From contig NC_050737.1 in the NCBI RefSeq assembly GCF_014529535.1, positions 5,248,749 through 5,312,748 of the forward strand: 64,000 nucleotides of DNA, written 5' to 3'. This DNA is from Bradysia coprophila (lineage: Eukaryota; Arthropoda; Insecta; Diptera; Sciaridae). Positions within the stretch are counted from its first letter, which is position 1; each line of letters opens with the position of its first letter. Made by a program: the position numbers and the translations under genes. The notes beneath the pieces were generated by a model. The model was given only the letters and a program-made list of their open reading frames with translations, was not told the DNA's origin and did not search any database. Of this stretch, positions 24,381 through 36,700 are shown piece by piece.

Positions 24381-27300
24381 ATATACATTTTTCCCCCATA
24401 CCTCTACTTTTATAATCATTGAATGATGTATTCACACACACCTTTGAATATAAATATATTTAAAAAAAAATTGTGAAAGCATCTAGCAAATATATATAAT
24501 GACTAGTGCTTTCCCTGTAACAAAAATTTGAAGTATAAAAGAAAAATCCACCATTAGATTAATATAGGCTCTTAAAAAAAACCGGTGTTGCTAATCAAAA
24601 AGAAGAAGTTTTGAACTTTTATGCTGGATGATTATTATTATCTATACAAATAGAGGAAGAGAGAATTCTTGTGATCATAACTTTAAACGAGGCTAACGCT
24701 GTTACACGAACCGATGACTAAAATGCTACAATGTAACTTTATGTTAAACACTCAACATTGACCTCAACCAGTTCCATTAAAAAAACAAACAAACCAAATC
24801 AACTAAAGTAGTGACGTCGTTTAAAGATATGTTCATTCGATTTATATTTTTCGTAAAAATTAAAAAATTTCAGAAATCTTTTCGACGAGAAAATAAAATT
24901 AACAAAATTCCATTTGAATTTATTGGTGAGACTATTAGAGAGACGCGTTTAAGCGGATGACTATTAAGAACGTGAATAAAGTTAGAATCGTAGAAATTAA
25001 CTAAATTTAAATCAAAAAAGATTTTTTTTTACAAATTTGACACTTTTGTACCGTTGGTGTGTTTTAGGAAGTAACAGTAAGTGTAGGGAGTAAATAGGAT
25101 TTTATAGGTCAGATACAGACAAACTGAATTTCTAGCAGGAAGCCAATTTTCTTATGTCTTAGCAATGTCTTATATCGGTCAGTTTTTCATAAAGAAAATT
25201 CCCATCTTTAGACATTAATAGTGGACGATTTTGCATAGTTTTCAATTCATATATTGCCACAGTTACGATTTAAATGATCGCAGTAGTACTTTCCTCATTA
25301 AACTCGTTTTCCGAAAATGTTTGGAAATTTCTTTCGACCTAATTTTCGAACTTCAAAATTTGTGGGTCACACAGCCCTGATATTTTTTGATAGAATTACA
25401 AAGATTAAAACTAAAGTCATCTTTGCAAACTATAGAGGAATAAAATAATAAATCCTAACAACATGTATACATCATACGATGAGCAATTTTAATGTCTAAC
25501 GAGAACATTGACAATGATTGAGATTTAAACTGATATTATTTCGATGATCAAGTGATTGACAGAAATTATTGGATTTGAAAGGACCATGCCAAAAGAAAAA
25601 GGAATCTAAATCCATTAAACGTTTACGTATCAAATGGTTGAAGCATAGTGATTGTTCATTCGCTGATCGTCTCTTCAGATTGGAACAGAAACAAGCATGA
25701 ATGTGAATTACAATTGCAGCAGAGTCATAGACTCAAATCTTTCTAATACGAAAATAGTTTCATCTCATAACATTTTATAAACGGCAAGCATATTGTCACA
25801 TAATCATTAATAATATGTTCCTTCGTTTGATTTAATCTTTTACTTCGGAAGCTGAAGCATCCATTATGCTATAAAACAGAACAGCCCGTAAAGAGAATCG
25901 CTCGTTCTTGTCATTTTTGTCGATAGCAGATGACTAGCGGTTAATAAATGGTTCTTCTAAATTTTCTTAAAATTTACATTTATCGACAATTTTATTGATA
26001 AAAATTAAACTTGTGAATGAAGTCATATTGATGCAATAAAAATTAAAATGCTTCATATCAAAGTTGGATGCATTCCTTTCTCTTAAAAAATCTGATTGGA
26101 TGATATCAATCTGATCGCTAAATTCACATTGATACTGAACGAAATGTCAGAAGTCTAACAAATCAAAATTATCTGATTGGACAAATGAACTTGGACCTGG
26201 TATTCGCACTATTATTAACAATTTTTTAACCTAAAAAATATACATTTTTTAATTCATCCAGCATAGATGAATCGAAAAGGCTCTATGCAACCGAATCGAC
26301 ATATAAATAATAAAAAAATGAACATTCCAACTAAATGGAGAAAAGAAAGTTCTAAAACTATAATACAAGAATATCTAATATTGTATAATATCTTACTCCA
26401 TTATTATATGATAATATTAATGCAAACTATGAAAACCTAGTCACTAAATTTTTTTCTTTTGATAATAACATGCATGATTCCCCAGATTTATTTGGAACAT
26501 TCATTTACAGCTGGTGTCAGTCATTTTTGTGTCGAAGTTTATTTAAGCCTGGCCTGCTCAGCTGGTACGTTTTCATGTGCATGCTAAGACAAGTCACTGA
26601 ACGGTCTTATAACTACCAACAACATATGAATATGTACCAGCTGATGCATGCACAAAATTGAATGTCATCGACTGTACAAAGAAATGATTTCTTTTTCTAA
26701 AGATTTTTTTTTATTATTTAGTTTAAGCATGAGTTTACATTTGGGTTGAATATAAAAACATAAAAATATTTCTATGAATTTTGCAATTTATTTTTAAATT
26801 AAAAATTTCTTTTTTTCTCTCTCACCTTTATTATCATTTGTAGAGATTCACTGTTGCAGTACAGTAAGCTTCACGTAAAAAAATTAATGATTTTAATCGT
26901 AAAATATTTACTAAAAAACAAAAAAAAATATTTTTAAAAAAATCACCAAATTCAAGTATAAATTTGAAGTAAAAAAAATAATTGAAAATTGTCATCTATA
27001 TTGATTGTTACACATTTTAATCATTTATTGTACTTGATCATTGAAACAAAAGAAGTAAATTGAAAATGTACGGCTTTTTAGAGATAATATCACGTATTTT
27101 TGAGTATAGAATTAATCAAGAAAAATCTTTAAAAAAATAATTTGAGAAAAAAAAAAACCAACCAACCAATGAGAACAAACATAAAAGAGCACGTAAAAAT
27201 CTATTTTGTAGGGAATGTTTTATCAACAGCAAAATATTAATGGTAGAGTAAGGTTATCATGTTGACAACAAAAAAACAAATTTCAAAAAACCAAAAAATA

Positions 27301-27469
27301 AGCAGAAATTATCTTTAAAAAAAATAATTTTCCTTTGACATTCATTTTGACAGAGTTAATTTCTATGCATGTGTGTACAAAGGCAGATTTGTGAAGGGTA
27401 TTATCTAAAAAGAAAAGGAATTTGTGTTTGGAACGGTCAATAATTTGTAATTCGTATTATCATCGTATG
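24381..27469. other. tau 3' UTR and downstream AT-rich sequence
   Basis: This probably contains tau 3' UTR. At 26844-26867, an acceptor (ATTTGTAG) opens a seven-codon frame (RFTVAVQ, stop), another possible but unsupported tau 3' end. Otherwise I see only AT-rich sequence with A and T runs. Confidence 0.4.
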
Positions 27470-27574
27470 CGAGGGGTGGAAAAACAGAAAAGAAAAACAG
27501 CTTAGATGTGAGAGAAACGATAACCTAATATAATCACTACAAAACATCTTGAATTTGCGTTTATCCACTCCTCG
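27470..27574. mobile_element. CGAG micro-transposon, second copy
   Basis: The 16-bp ends CGAGGGGTGGAAAAAC and GTTTATCCACTCCTCG pair as inverted repeats (14 of 16). The flanking 8-mers ATCGTATG (27462-27469) and GTCGTATG (27575-27582) differ by one base, as expected for an old target duplication. The 105-bp element is noncoding and contains an AATATAATCAC unit resembling the repeat unit of the other copies. Confidence 0.6.
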
Positions 27575-27906
27575 GTCGTATGTATTTGTACATCCAGTCA
27601 CGCAAAAGTATGCATTAATTATACAATAATATTTACCATTAATAAAGTAATTTGTTTTGTAATTGTAAAATTATTTACTTTTATTTACTCTTGTTTTCGC
27701 ATCAGCTTCAGGTAAAAAAGACCAACACGTCTGAAGTCACGTAATTTTAGGACATTTTTGCACACTTCACCGTTTCAGCTTGAAGGAACTTTTTTTTATA
27801 AACGAGATATTGATATTGATACTCTTATCTGTACAGATTGATCCGACGCGTGCAAATAGGGTAAACTCTCACCTTAGATATTATTTTCATTTACGTAAAC
27901 ATAAGT

Positions 27907-28441
27907 CACGGTGTGCATGAACCAAATTTAATCAAAAAATGTTGCAAATCTGATTCCTCTTCGTATTACACTTTTTTTGGTCATAACAAACAACTTTTGC
28001 TCGAAGGTTAGAGTGGCGCAGCGGGCGCTTTTCGAAATAATGTAAAAAATTAGTGTTTCATTGATTTCCATACATTTATAAGAGGTTCCTCATATATGGA
28101 ATCTGTTGAATGAATATTGTTTGTTTGCTTTTGGCTCATGCAATAACTCCCCAAGTGTCTAAATAAACATGTGGACAGAGGTGAATAATCTACTATTTAT
28201 TTGTGTCCACAAACAATATTCAATTAACAGATTGCATACATGAGGAGATTTAATTTCCCCTCGTAAAAATGTATGGAAATCGGTGAAACACACCTAATTT
28301 TTTTACATCATTTCGAAGAGCGCCCGCTGCGCCACTCTACTCTTCGAACAAAAGTTGTTTGTTGTGACCCAAAAAAGTAAAATACGAAGAGAAATCAAAG
28401 GTGCAAAAGTCTTTGATTAAATTTGATTCAAGCACACCGTG
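27907..28441. mobile_element. 535-bp foldback element with CACGGTGTGC ends
   Basis: The left arm begins CACGGTGTGC and the right arm ends GCACACCGTG. Arms of about 240 and 210 bp mirror each other through an AGAGTGGCGCAGCGGGCGC block (right arm GCGCCCGCTGCGCCACTCT) and an AACAATATTCA block near the centre. No coding capacity; no clear target duplication. Confidence 0.7.
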
Positions 28442-28860
28442 AAGTGTGTGGTTCAAAAACAGAAATAATTTGCAGATACGTTAGTTACTATAATTAAAAT
28501 ATGAAATCATTGCATTTCATCTTATAAATTCGCTGTTTGCATTAAAGCAATTTACCTATTAGATACGACTTAACCTTCCCGGGGCGATGTTCCAACCGTT
28601 TGAGCCAACAACGCATTTTTCCTTTTCAATTTTTTTGTAGAGTCACATTTGTCGATCTATATAGTAATTATCAGGGGTCCAAAGTCTCAGAAATTGATAA
28701 TTTTAAAGCGGTCTCTTTCTAAAAATAATTCTATGGTCGAAATAGAACGTTTAAAAATAAAATAAAAATATTTCTTTCAAATGATTGCAGCCAGAACGAC
28801 GCAAGGTTCGTATTTTCGATCGAGCTAAAATCTCCTATTTCTCCCAGAGTTGAGCACAAC
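28442..28860. other. no gene seen
   Basis: AT-rich spacer between two mobile elements; no coding, RNA or repeat signal was recognised. Confidence 0.4.
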
Positions 28861-28862
28861 GT

Positions 28863-29104
28863 TTTTCATGCGTGCATGTTGTGTTTTGCATTTTTCTCCA
28901 CGAAACGAAAATATCGATTGGCTGCTATACCATTTTCGGAAACACAAACAAAGTGACATTTCGAATCAGAAAAGTTCTATTTTCTCCCCCAAGTGAGAAA
29001 AGTGCTGCACTTTTGTCACTAGAAATGTCATTCGACCAGTCATAAAAGTCGTCATGATTTATTGAGGGGAGAAAATAAGGCAAAACACAACGCGCGCATG
29101 AAAA
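28863..29104. mobile_element. MITE with TTTTCATGCGYGCATG ends, copy 1
   Basis: Terminal inverted repeats: TTTCATGCGTGCATGTTGTG on the left and CACAACGCGCGCATGAAA on the right. Interior blocks (GAGAAAAGTGCTGCACTTTT, AGAAATGTCATTCGACCAGT) recur in the copy at 52731-52979, which lies in the opposite relative orientation. Noncoding. Confidence 0.65.
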
Positions 29105-30233
29105 CTAACTCGCCCTCCGTATGCATATGACAATAAAGGAAAATCAAGAAGTGCTAGATTTCGTCAGATTCGTCCTCATTATGAAAGTACGTAATCTATA
29201 ATTAGTCACAAATAAATGTCTCGTTGATCTCTAGTTATAGTCAATTTTTACTGTGTTTGCATAGGCAAAGTTGGGAAAATAGAGATTAGAAATGTGATTG
29301 GTCACAAAAAATGTCAGACTGATAGCAAATAGGAGTCGAGAAGTTATTAATGCGAGCAGTAAAGTGCAAACAAATGTCAAAGAATGAAACGATTCTGTTG
29401 GAGTCCGAATCCACTATCTGTTTGTAGCTGAACGGGCGACAATTAGATATTATGTTTTTTGTGCTATTGTAAATGAGTTTAAAATTCAAAAATAACCATT
29501 TAAAGCTCAAAGCTTAAAAACATCCAAACGCGTTACAATTGAACTATAAGTTCTTCGAACTTGTAGCTCATTTAAGACTCAACACCAACACTTTCATAAT
29601 ATTTTTGTTCTTAAGCATATAGCGTAAGCTTTCTAATCTCCGTTTTATTTTAAATCTTTCTTTCTATTTTAGCGTTTAATTTGATTCATCTTCACCATCA
29701 TATCACTAAAAAAACCATTTCCATATTCATTTTCACCCTTTTCGTCATCTCAGTTCAACAACACGTATTTTGGTTACAAATTGGTAATGAAATCGGCTAA
29801 ACATTAAAGCAAATTGGCGCCAAAACAAAAGTTAACTACAGAACACCAGCACGACTTAAATGAATCTAACAAAAACAATTACAATTTTACTTCAGCCTAA
29901 AAACAAAATATTTTAATTTAATTTTGTGCCCGCCCAATTGTTTGGAAAAGTAGTAAAAAAAATGCATTAAATTTTAAAAAGCAAAAAAAATAAGTTTTGT
30001 TCTTGTGGACACTTAAACTGCAATAAACTGCAATAACTGTAAGTCAACATTTGATTTTAATTAAATTTTTATTTGCAAACAAAATGCAAGATTTTAATTT
30101 ATATAATTCATTTCAAGTAAAATCCATGATAAAACAATGGACCATCAGCCATTTTCATTCACTCGATGAATCTTAGTGATTTTTTCATAAATAAAAAAAA
30201 TTTCTTTCTCTTTCCACCATACTATTTTCGCAG
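29105..30233. other. no gene seen
   Basis: AT-rich sequence between a MITE and the candidate distal tau exon. It could be tau intron if that exon is real. Confidence 0.4.
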
Positions 30234-30401
30234 CAACAATGGCCATTTTCATCGTCATTAACGTCGTCCATGTCTCTACCAGCTGAATGCATTGTGTTGT
30301 CCGTTACGTCTGCATCGCCCAGACGTAAAGTGCGACGACTTAGCTCTGGTTCTACCAAAAATGGAAGGGCATGGCATCCACGACCGTTTAAATTATATTA
30401 A
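30234..30401 (+). CDS. candidate distal terminal exon, possibly of tau
   Basis: A strong acceptor (CTCTTTCCACC...TTTTCGCAG) opens a 55-codon frame ending in TAA. The peptide begins QQWPFSSSLTSSMSLPAE, has a basic centre (SPRRKVRRLSSGSTKNGR) and ends WHPRPFKLY. AATAAA follows at 30440-30445. The frame is phase 0, which fits tau exon 7 or the proximal tail exon position, so a distal tau isoform of about 820 residues is possible. I do not recognise the peptide. It could instead be the last exon of an unrelated plus-strand gene. Codon composition is less AT-rich than the surroundings, which favours a real exon. Confidence 0.5.
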   Translation, partial: QQWPFSSSLTSSMSLPAECIVLSVTSASPRRKVRRLSSGSTKNGRAWHPRPFKLY

Positions 30402-32815
30402 GAACATCAATTTCTCCATAGAATTCATTTTTTAGCACAAATAAACCCATTGAAGTGTAGAACAATTTGTCACCAAATTTAAAATTATTTAAGGAAAAAA
30501 GGAAGAAAAAAAATGAAAAACAAGTCACTAATACGCTAGTGTATGTACTATATTGTCATATTTATCCATTAGTGGCTGCACGATTTGTCAATCGATCAAA
30601 ACATAATGAAAAATATAGTTCCTGTAATTATGATCAAAAAATCAAATAAAAACCACAAATCGGTAGAAATGTGGTTAATTTAGGAAATGTTCTTTGTTTT
30701 ATAAATTAAAATTGGGTAAACGAACAGTTTAAAATGTGGTACGTATGATGCAACCTTCTAATGGACACGTTAATAAAATTACCCGCAGTTTTGTCTATTC
30801 GGTATCGATAAATCATCTAATAAAACCATTAGCTATTCGTCACCCCTGAGGGAAAAGAGTCATTACTTCAATAGTAAAGTAATAGTTACATTACGTCCGA
30901 GGTTTCAAAATTTTATTTTGACGAGTGGGGACGTTATGGCCCGACCCGAAGCGGACGGCTGTATTCCCACATGTCAAATTGTAAATTTGGAACCTCGTAC
31001 GTACAGTGCTTTACGTGCTTCTGGTCGGTAAATGCGAAAAATGTACTCAAAAAATTTCATTTACCGACAAATGTACCAAGAATGTACGCAATCTACTATC
31101 TTTCCCATCAGGCATTAACGGCACCTGTGCTCGACAACAAAAGAAAACGCTGAGTTCTGATGTTTTCTGATATAGTAAAATGTATGTCACAATTAATGAC
31201 GTAATAGATTATGTATTGAACATCTGATGACGTTTCAAATAAGTGAATTAATTTTCGTCGAAGAAATATTTGGGATCGATGAACGTCGACTCTGTGTTTT
31301 TTCTTCTTCTTTATTGCGATAGTCTAAAACGACAATAGTTTTTAGCTACGCATTTGAAAATCTTTTGAAGTACCCAATCTTCATTTATTTCGAACTTGCC
31401 CGTTGTGAATGGTTTTGTTATTTCTCCAAAATGCGATAAAGATTTATTAAAATAAGGTCAATGACCTGATTTACCGATTTCTTGTAACAGACATCAGCTA
31501 ATTTTATTAACCTGCTCAAAAGTATCGTACATTCGTACCCAAATAACGTCATACCACGAAGTTAGCAGAGATACAAATGAAACGTTAGCAAAAGTTAAAA
31601 CTCTTGCAGAATCGGACTCGTTCCGGAACGGTCACAATTTAAGGAGTGAAACGGAAAATACATACAATTTGCACCTCTATTCATAGAAATATTTGCATTC
31701 CACAAAAATTCGTTTCGTTCCACAAAAAGTCATTGATTGACCGGTATTTACAATTTTCCACAATTGTATGTGCTTTTGAAAGAGTTCTGCACTTGATTTG
31801 ATATCATTTCTTTAAATGTTTGATAGAATGAGACAAATTAATAAAATATTATTTGCTAGATTATTGTGATTTCTCTGGTTTGACAATGCTGACAGTCAAT
31901 TCAGCATGTGATAACATCGATGTTACCGAACGCATGCATGTTATAAACGTTAATTCTCAAGTGGAATTGGATAATTAGAAGTTATAATTCTTTCATGTTC
32001 ATAATAACATTAGAAAAGTTCTTTAAATATTGAACCTGTAGATAAGTAGATGGCGGCGTCAGGAAAATAAAGTTTTTCTGTAAAACGTTTTGATCTACAA
32101 AAATGTTACGAAATGAATGAATTCTGTGTCTACAAAACGCTCGGTCGCCAGAACTTCCCCAGGAATTCATAAAGATATTTTTGTAATAATTTTATCAGGA
32201 CTGTAAAGAGCATATTTCTTATTAAAAATTTGAATTTGAATTGAATCATTCAATATTGGAGTAGTGAAAACATTTTTTCCTTTGTAGCATTACGTAAAAT
32301 AAGTGTATTTATTTGAAGCTTTCAGAATTCTTGTATTATGATTACAATTCCTGTATGAATGTACAAAACTATAACCATTGCACTGTAATTTGATTATAAA
32401 TAAAAACTTCAATGTGAAAAAAAAACAAGTTTTCTTCTTCAAATGAAATCAAATGACGAATCAGAGCTGTCTAATATTAGAAATCTAAATTAGTCAGCCT
32501 CTGGAGGATCTGTGGAGAAACTTCGAACCAAGAAAGCCCCGAAATGCAAGATTGGGGGAGGTAAGGTAACTTTGTTTGACACTCACTTCTTATAGCATAG
32601 ACTGTGCAACTATTTTCTTGGTAGTAAAAAAATTAAAATAAAATTAGGAAAAGTATTTCATTGAATTTGTTGATCGAGGTGTTACATTAAGATATCAGGT
32701 TCAAATTATCTTTATCCATTACACCGACTAGATTAGATGTTATGGAAGGTTCCTCAAAAGAGAATCAGCAAACCCACATCAAAGATCATTTGTATCCAGC
32801 TTCCTGTCCTCGCTT
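30402..32815. other. intergenic, one inverted-repeat fragment
   Basis: The stretch holds an AATAAA at 30440 for the exon above and a small inverted repeat at about 30898-30997 (CGAGGTTTCAAAATTTTATT / TTGTAAATTTGGAACCTCG). Its right part continues into TACGTA-GTGCTTTA-GTG, shared with about 43700-43725. I see nothing else. Confidence 0.45.
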
Positions 32816-32932
32816 TTATTGTCGGGAAAATTTTCCAATTTTCACTAGGACATCATTAAAGCGTTTTCTATCTACAGATGACATATCAACATCTTGGAGT
32901 TCATAATACCGAATGCCGGTGAGCGGACAGTC
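32816..32932 (-). pseudogene. possible terminal coding exon or gene relic
   Basis: On the minus strand, an AG (GCGGTAG) opens a 38-codon frame that reads as protein: it starts DCPLTGIRYYELQDVDMSS and ends KIGKFSRQ, with a stop that overlaps AATAAA. No upstream partner exon was identified, and the homologous region just upstream is interrupted by the hairpin element at 33013-33108. I do not recognise the family. It may be a real last exon, but a relic is likelier given its surroundings. Confidence 0.3.
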
Positions 32933-33012
32933 CTACCGCAAGAACAGATCGATGACTGGTGCTCTCAGATTCTGTATCATGTTGGATTTTGTTTCTCTGT
33001 CGTGTGTTAAAT

Positions 33013-33108
33013 GGTTTGTTTTGATTTTTGGTTGTATGCGGCAACAGTTATGCTAAAATTTATCGACGTTTCACTGTTGCCGCATACAACCAAAAATCAA
33101 AACAAACC
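33013..33108. repeat. perfect 36-bp inverted repeat (hairpin)
   Basis: The arms 33013-33048 and 33073-33108 are exact inverse copies (starting GGTTTGTTTTGATTTTTGG, ending at GCGGCAACAGT) around a 24-nt loop. Near-identical 12-mers, GATTCTGTATCA (about 32969) and GATCCTGTATCA (about 33111), lie on either side. It could be a very young foldback insertion or a small-RNA hairpin. Confidence 0.75.
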
Positions 33109-33349
33109 ACGATCCTGTATCAAACCATGGTGATACTTTAAAAAACAGAAGTGATGTTAGTAAACAGATCCTATTTTATGAGAAAATAATTTCGAAAGTT
33201 TTAATACTGATTTTCAAACATTTCCTTGAAGTTATTTGAATTCCATTAACCCAAGAACTCGCAAGAAAATTTGTAAATTATTTCAATTTCGATAAACGCT
33301 GGTTGAAACGTATAGATATTGATGGTAAATTTCTCGAATCTCCTTCCGC

Positions 33350-33739
33350 TTATCCCATCACAGTCATTGCAATTAAATAGTTATTTACATCTTCTTCTTC
33401 TTTTTTTGCCTGTTGGATGTAGGCCTCTCCAACTTCTTTCCATTTCGTACGATCCATTGCCATTTGCTGCCAGTTTGTACCTGCAATATTCTTAATTCCG
33501 TTTGTCCATCTCTCTGGTGGTCTACCTATAGCTCGTCTTTTATATGATCGCCAGTTCATGATCTTTTTGGTCCAACGTTCGTCTGTCCTTCTTGCAATAT
33601 GTCCCGCCCAGCTCCATTTCAGAGATTCTATTCTTTCAATGACATCAACGACCCTGGTTTGTTGTCGAATCCATTGATTCGTCATTCTGTCTGTGAGTGC
33701 TATTCCAAGCATACTCCGTTCCATGGCTCTTTGCATCAC
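33350..33739 (-). pseudogene. non-LTR retrotransposon, C-terminal reverse transcriptase fragment
   Basis: The 129-residue frame starts MMQRAMERSMLGIALTDR and contains LKWSWAGHIARRTDERWT, followed by a GRPPERWTN motif and a DRTKWKEVGEAY motif. This is the familiar C-terminal tail downstream of the reverse transcriptase palm in RTE-like and related non-LTR elements. The polymerase catalytic domain and endonuclease are absent, so the copy is 5'-truncated, as is usual for these elements. The remaining frame has no stop, which suggests a fairly recent insertion. Unrelated to neighbouring genes. Confidence 0.8.
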
Positions 33740-36700
33740 TTGGATTAAACCACGAAATTATTCTCGTGGTATACAAATTCACACATATACTGTGATTGAG
33801 TGGTCTGTGATGCACACAATTTTACACTCGTCATACCATGAAATACACAAACAACAAAACCAAATATAATACACACCGTTCAAGGTTGAACTTGAATGAA
33901 AAGAACAAGAATGAGAATAAAAACGAAACCGAAAATACGCGATATAAAGCCGAACGAGTTGATCGTTCGATGTGCATCACACTACTCGTTGATACGGAGA
34001 GTAAGCTTCGCCTTCGTATCGAATTTCTCTCTTTGACGAATAACACAAACAAACACCACCATTAAGTAAAACATCGCCTGGATCCCCAGACCTGTTTGCA
34101 AGGTCTGCCGCGAGAGAACTAAAAAAGTGTGGTTTTCGATAACTTTTGACGCGTGATATTCAGTGTTTTCATGGTTTGGTGAGTGTAAAATTTTATGTGT
34201 GGGCCCGTTGGTTGGACGTCCTATAGTTTTATTTGTTCCACATCTAATCGTTCCAGATCGTTAACAAAAAAAAACGTAAAGACAATCGCTTTTAACGACT
34301 TTGGGAATGAGAAAAAGTAAAGAGAGTCTTCATGTCTCCAGACTCCTGTCATGTAAAACGGTGAACTGCGATTCCAGCTTGGAATGAATGGAACGAACAA
34401 AACGTATGAAGAAGAGCAAAAATTTAGGTTTTGGACCATCTCAATCTCAGTCACATTTTCGATTCTGTATGTCTGAAAATTTAATTAAACAAGCTTGCCT
34501 GAATATCGACTAACAGTTTTTCAGTTTGTTATCTCTTCTTCGGTTCAGTAAAAAAAGTTCTCTCGTTATAATTGTTTTAATAACATCGGAAATGGAAAGG
34601 GATATTTGCAATCTTTTAATTTATATCAAAACAACACCGCACGTTTAGTACGCCAAAAAAAATTATTTATTTAAAATACAGTTTTTGTTTGTTAATTTCT
34701 AACAATTTAAAATGGAACTGTTAATTTTTGTCATTTACTCAAAACGAAAATGCTTAAAAATAGAAAAGAAAATTTAAAAAAAACTCGTCCATCCTATTGT
34801 CGATACATTTTTATCAAAATCATGGAATAATACAAAATTAAATTAATTCGAAAGAAAAAATTCATTATCTGACTAGATTAACCTAAAAAATATAATTGTT
34901 AGTCGTTGAGAATTAATAAAAAAAAAATCTAAAAAAAAACTTTTTTTTTGCTGTGCATACTCGAAATAGAAAGAACTTAAAAAAACAGTTGAACTCGATG
35001 GATTCATATACGTTAAATCGTGATATCTTCATCTTAATTAATATCAATTCTTTTACATTGAAGTGGATTTTCACTTAAAAATGCTTTCTAAAATACTTAT
35101 GTACATTACAACAGAACTAATGAAATTATAATATAGCACAAAAAGCACATCACTGGGCATCGGTGTATTCTATCTCAGTCCATCTAAGCCAACTGTCGCT
35201 GTGAGTGTTTGAACTAAAATCTGGTATCGAACGATACAGTTTTACAATTTTATTACAAAAAGTCGCCGCCAACACATCATTATAAGCAAGTGCATATATA
35301 CGACCCATTAGGGTTTTGTTTTGTTTGGAAAACCTAGGACTACAAACGCATCGAAATGGTATGGAGTTCTTGAAAGAGACGCAGATAATAATCTCATTTT
35401 GAGAATGTGATCTATTTGAACCACTAAACTAGTTGTTTAAGGTTGAAATAACTTGTCTGTGTCGGGGTCTGTGTTTATTGGTAAAACTCAGTACCTTTAG
35501 ACCGTCAGTCCACGGTTTTCCCACCCAGCTATTGGGCTCTTAATTCCTGTTAGTCATTTCTTAAATTTAACTCTGCACATCTTTCTCTACATGCAACGTA
35601 ATCTATATCAACAAAAACTGGCCTGTTTCAATTTTAACACCTTCGTAGCAATTAATTTTCTGATAAAAAAGATTTATGGATAGTGCCACTATCACAGTGG
35701 ATACGAACAATGACACAGAGTGGGTGTGTAGCATAAAATTCTCATGTACACGACGTTTCGTTGGCATCTAAGTCTCAAATATAGGTTTTATATCGCCACG
35801 GACAAAAGTTTAGTCACAAAACTGAAGAATGTAGCATTTTGATTAGGTAACTGATGGTCAACGAGTCATTGACAAGTTGTTGACCATTATTGACCTTCCT
35901 CACATCGTTGTTAGTGGCTAAATAATGTAGAAAATAATGTCTTCCATACACTGCCATCATTGGTTCTTTTGACCATACAGATATAATTTTGATATGACAC
36001 GATTAATGTAAATAGAATCAGAAATAGCCAATTACTGACTGCTATGGTTAACATTCCATTTCCCATCCTTATGACATACATTTTCGGAACTCAATAGAAT
36101 TCGTTCGGTCCTATCAGACAGGACAAACTTTCCACTTGCATATTTACACAAGGGTCTTTTTAAGCTTTTCTACGGCAAAAGTGTTTGTTACATGAAATCA
36201 GGAATGTCATCCCCCTACACGAATGCAATATAAAATTGGTCCATCAAATTGTTTTTTCAGTCTACTGATTTGAGAGAAACTTTTGTTTTGATTTTGTTTA
36301 GCTTAACAAGACAACAAAGAATGTTGTCGAATATAGTGGAGTGGCTAATTTAGTTATTCTACAATTTACCTATCCTATCACATTCTATGCAATGTGTTGC
36401 GAAACAGGTGAAGTAAAGCGAAAGAACTTCTTCTCGAATAAAATCTTTTTTAAGCAACGAAAAATGTCGTTTCTCCATAGCTACTCAAATGTTATTTCAA
36501 TGGGAAGTAACAATGAATTTGAAATGTTTTCAATTATCTTTGTCTATGAATGAATTCCATGCGTTTACTTCGGTTGCCATTGACGTGTGGGTATATTATA
36601 TAACCGGTAAATTCAACGAGGAATATACGTTTCATTAGATCGAGATGACTATGCAATTAAGTTGTTTGCGGTTTGCAATTTAAAACGAATTGAAAATAAG

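Noticed and set aside
26844..26867. Third possible tau 3' exon (RFTVAVQ)
   Set aside because: The acceptor is fair, but seven codons and a stop occur by chance; kept only as a note in the 3' region entry.
33831..34065. Opposite-strand frames of 73 and 75 codons
   Set aside because: Mirror open frames in low-complexity AAC/GAA-rich sequence; no domain.
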